Shown in pieces: positions 4,645-5,258 of a stretch of 5,258 nucleotides of DNA (position 1 is its first letter; the number at the start of each line of letters is the position of its first letter). Origin of the DNA: Thermoplasmata archaeon UBA184 (GTDB lineage Archaea; Thermoplasmatota; Thermoplasmata; Lutacidiplasmatales; UBA184); the NCBI GenBank assembly GCA_002495185.1, contig DAEB01000050.1, positions 46,516-51,773 of the forward strand, given 5' to 3'. Below the pieces are notes generated by a model, which did not search any database, was not told the origin of the DNA, and was given only the letters and a program-made list of their open reading frames with translations. The translations under genes were made by a program, and so were the position numbers.

Positions 4645-5258
4645 ATGGTCGACCTGACCGTCCCGCTCACGATCGTCGGGATCGTCGCGTCGGTCTCCGG
4701 CTTTCTGCTCTGGGCGTTCTCCTACCACGGACCCTGGATGGTCCGCACGATCAAGCGGTGGCTCTTCACGACCGACCACAAGCTGATCGGCCTGATGTAC
4801 ATCACCACGGGGTTCGTCTTCTTCTTCATCGGCGGGATCTACGCGAGCCTCATCCGGACGGACCTCGGGTTCGTGCAGGGGCTCGGCCTCAACCCGCAAA
4901 CGACCCTCGGCGTGACCCCGGACGTCTACTCGACCCTGTTCACGATGCACGGGGTCCTGATGGTCTTCATGTTCGTGATCCCCGTCCTCGCCGGGTTCGG
5001 GAACTACCTCGTCCCCTCGATGATCGGCTCGAGCGAGATGGCGATGCCACGGATCAACGCGATCGCCTTCTGGCTCGTTCCCCCCGCCGGCGTGATCCTG
5101 ATCCTCTCGAACGCCAACGTCGGCTGGACCGGCTACGTTCCCCTCTCGGTCCAAGCCCCGGGCGACGGGGTCGACCTGTGGATCCTCGGGCTCCACATCC
5201 TGACGATCTCCTCGATGCTCGGCGCGATCAACTTCCTCGTCACGATCCTGAAGCACCG
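4645..5258 (+). CDS. ctaD: Heme-copper oxidase subunit I, partial (3' end outside window)
   Basis: The first 204 residues; the gene runs off the window. Subunit I holds the low-spin heme and the heme-CuB site that reduces O2 to water while pumping protons. Family signatures are W-L-F-T-T-D-H-K (39-46), M-H-G (101-103) with H102 as a low-spin heme ligand, G-F-G-N-Y-L-V-P (117-124), M-A-M-P-R-I-N (132-138) and N-V-G-W-T-G-Y (158-164). By alignment with Paracoccus, N120 and N138 match the D-channel Asn113 and Asn131, while the channel-mouth Asp124 is Glu131 here. The spacing is exactly conserved, which points to an A-type proton-pumping enzyme. An extra hydrophobic helix (about 8-26) precedes the canonical first helix (about 46-68); the loop between them is basic (R34, K37, R38), predicting an outside N-terminus. 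CuB ligands, the Tyr crosslink and the K-channel lie beyond the window. Also called coxA. ATG 4645 is preferred on its ribosome site; TTG 4621 is possible. Confidence 0.95.
   Translation, partial: MVDLTVPLTIVGIVASVSGFLLWAFSYHGPWMVRTIKRWLFTTDHKLIGLMYITTGFVFFFIGGIYASLIRTDLGFVQGLGLNPQTTLGVTPDVYSTLFTMHGVLMVFMFVIPVLAGFGNYLVPSMIGSSEMAMPRINAIAFWLVPPAGVILILSNANVGWTGYVPLSVQAPGDGVDLWILGLHILTISSMLGAINFLVTILKH

Noticed and set aside
4618..5256. Open frame on the - strand opposite the oxidase gene
   Set aside because: Product is almost entirely Asp, Glu, Arg and His, the mirror of a membrane protein; the + strand frame is unmistakably subunit I.

Overview
The window is a GC-rich stretch (G or C at most third codon positions) carrying one tightly packed set of genes, all on the + strand. 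They encode a Tat protein-export machine, a Rieske/cytochrome b quinol-oxidising complex and the start of a heme-copper oxygen reductase. The organism is an aerobically respiring prokaryote. I favour an archaeon, perhaps a GC-rich relative of Thermoplasmata. The reasons are the cluster layout, the minimal TatA/TatC set without a clear TatB, the PDWY form of the Qo motif in cytochrome b, the absence of a cytochrome c1 gene and the strong GGAGG-type ribosome sites. This assignment is an inference with moderate confidence; nothing in the window is decisive.

Layout: (1) 1-69, short leader with a 12-bp palindrome and a ribosome site; (2) 70-276, TatA; (3) 277-387, the longest gap (111 bp), with one small inverted repeat; (4) 388-1224, TatC; (5) 1229-1618, a divergent TatA/B-like protein with a proline-rich tail; (6) 1615-1800, a 61-residue single-span membrane protein of unknown function; (7) 1800-2633, Rieske [2Fe-2S] protein; (8) 2647-4002, fused full-length cytochrome b; (9) 3995-4261 and 4254-4628, two small multi-span membrane proteins of unknown function, both starting at TTG codons that overlap the preceding stop by exactly 8 nt; (10) 4645 to the window end, heme-copper oxidase subunit I, cut off after 204 residues. 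From tatC onward the genes overlap or are separated by at most 16 nt, so they read as one transcription unit with translational coupling.

How the genes fit together: Rieske proteins are folded [2Fe-2S] proteins and are known Tat clients in several organisms. The Rieske protein here has a Tat-like K-R signal anchor (T45-K46-R47-N-V-L-K51) and lies directly downstream of the Tat genes, so the cluster plausibly pairs a translocase with its client. Rieske and cytochrome b would oxidise quinol. No cytochrome c1 or CxxCH motif is encoded before the oxidase gene, so electrons probably pass to a copper protein, a cytochrome encoded elsewhere, or directly within a bc-oxidase supercomplex. The three small membrane proteins are candidates for extra subunits or assembly factors of that complex. 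No RNA genes, mobile elements or CRISPR arrays were seen.
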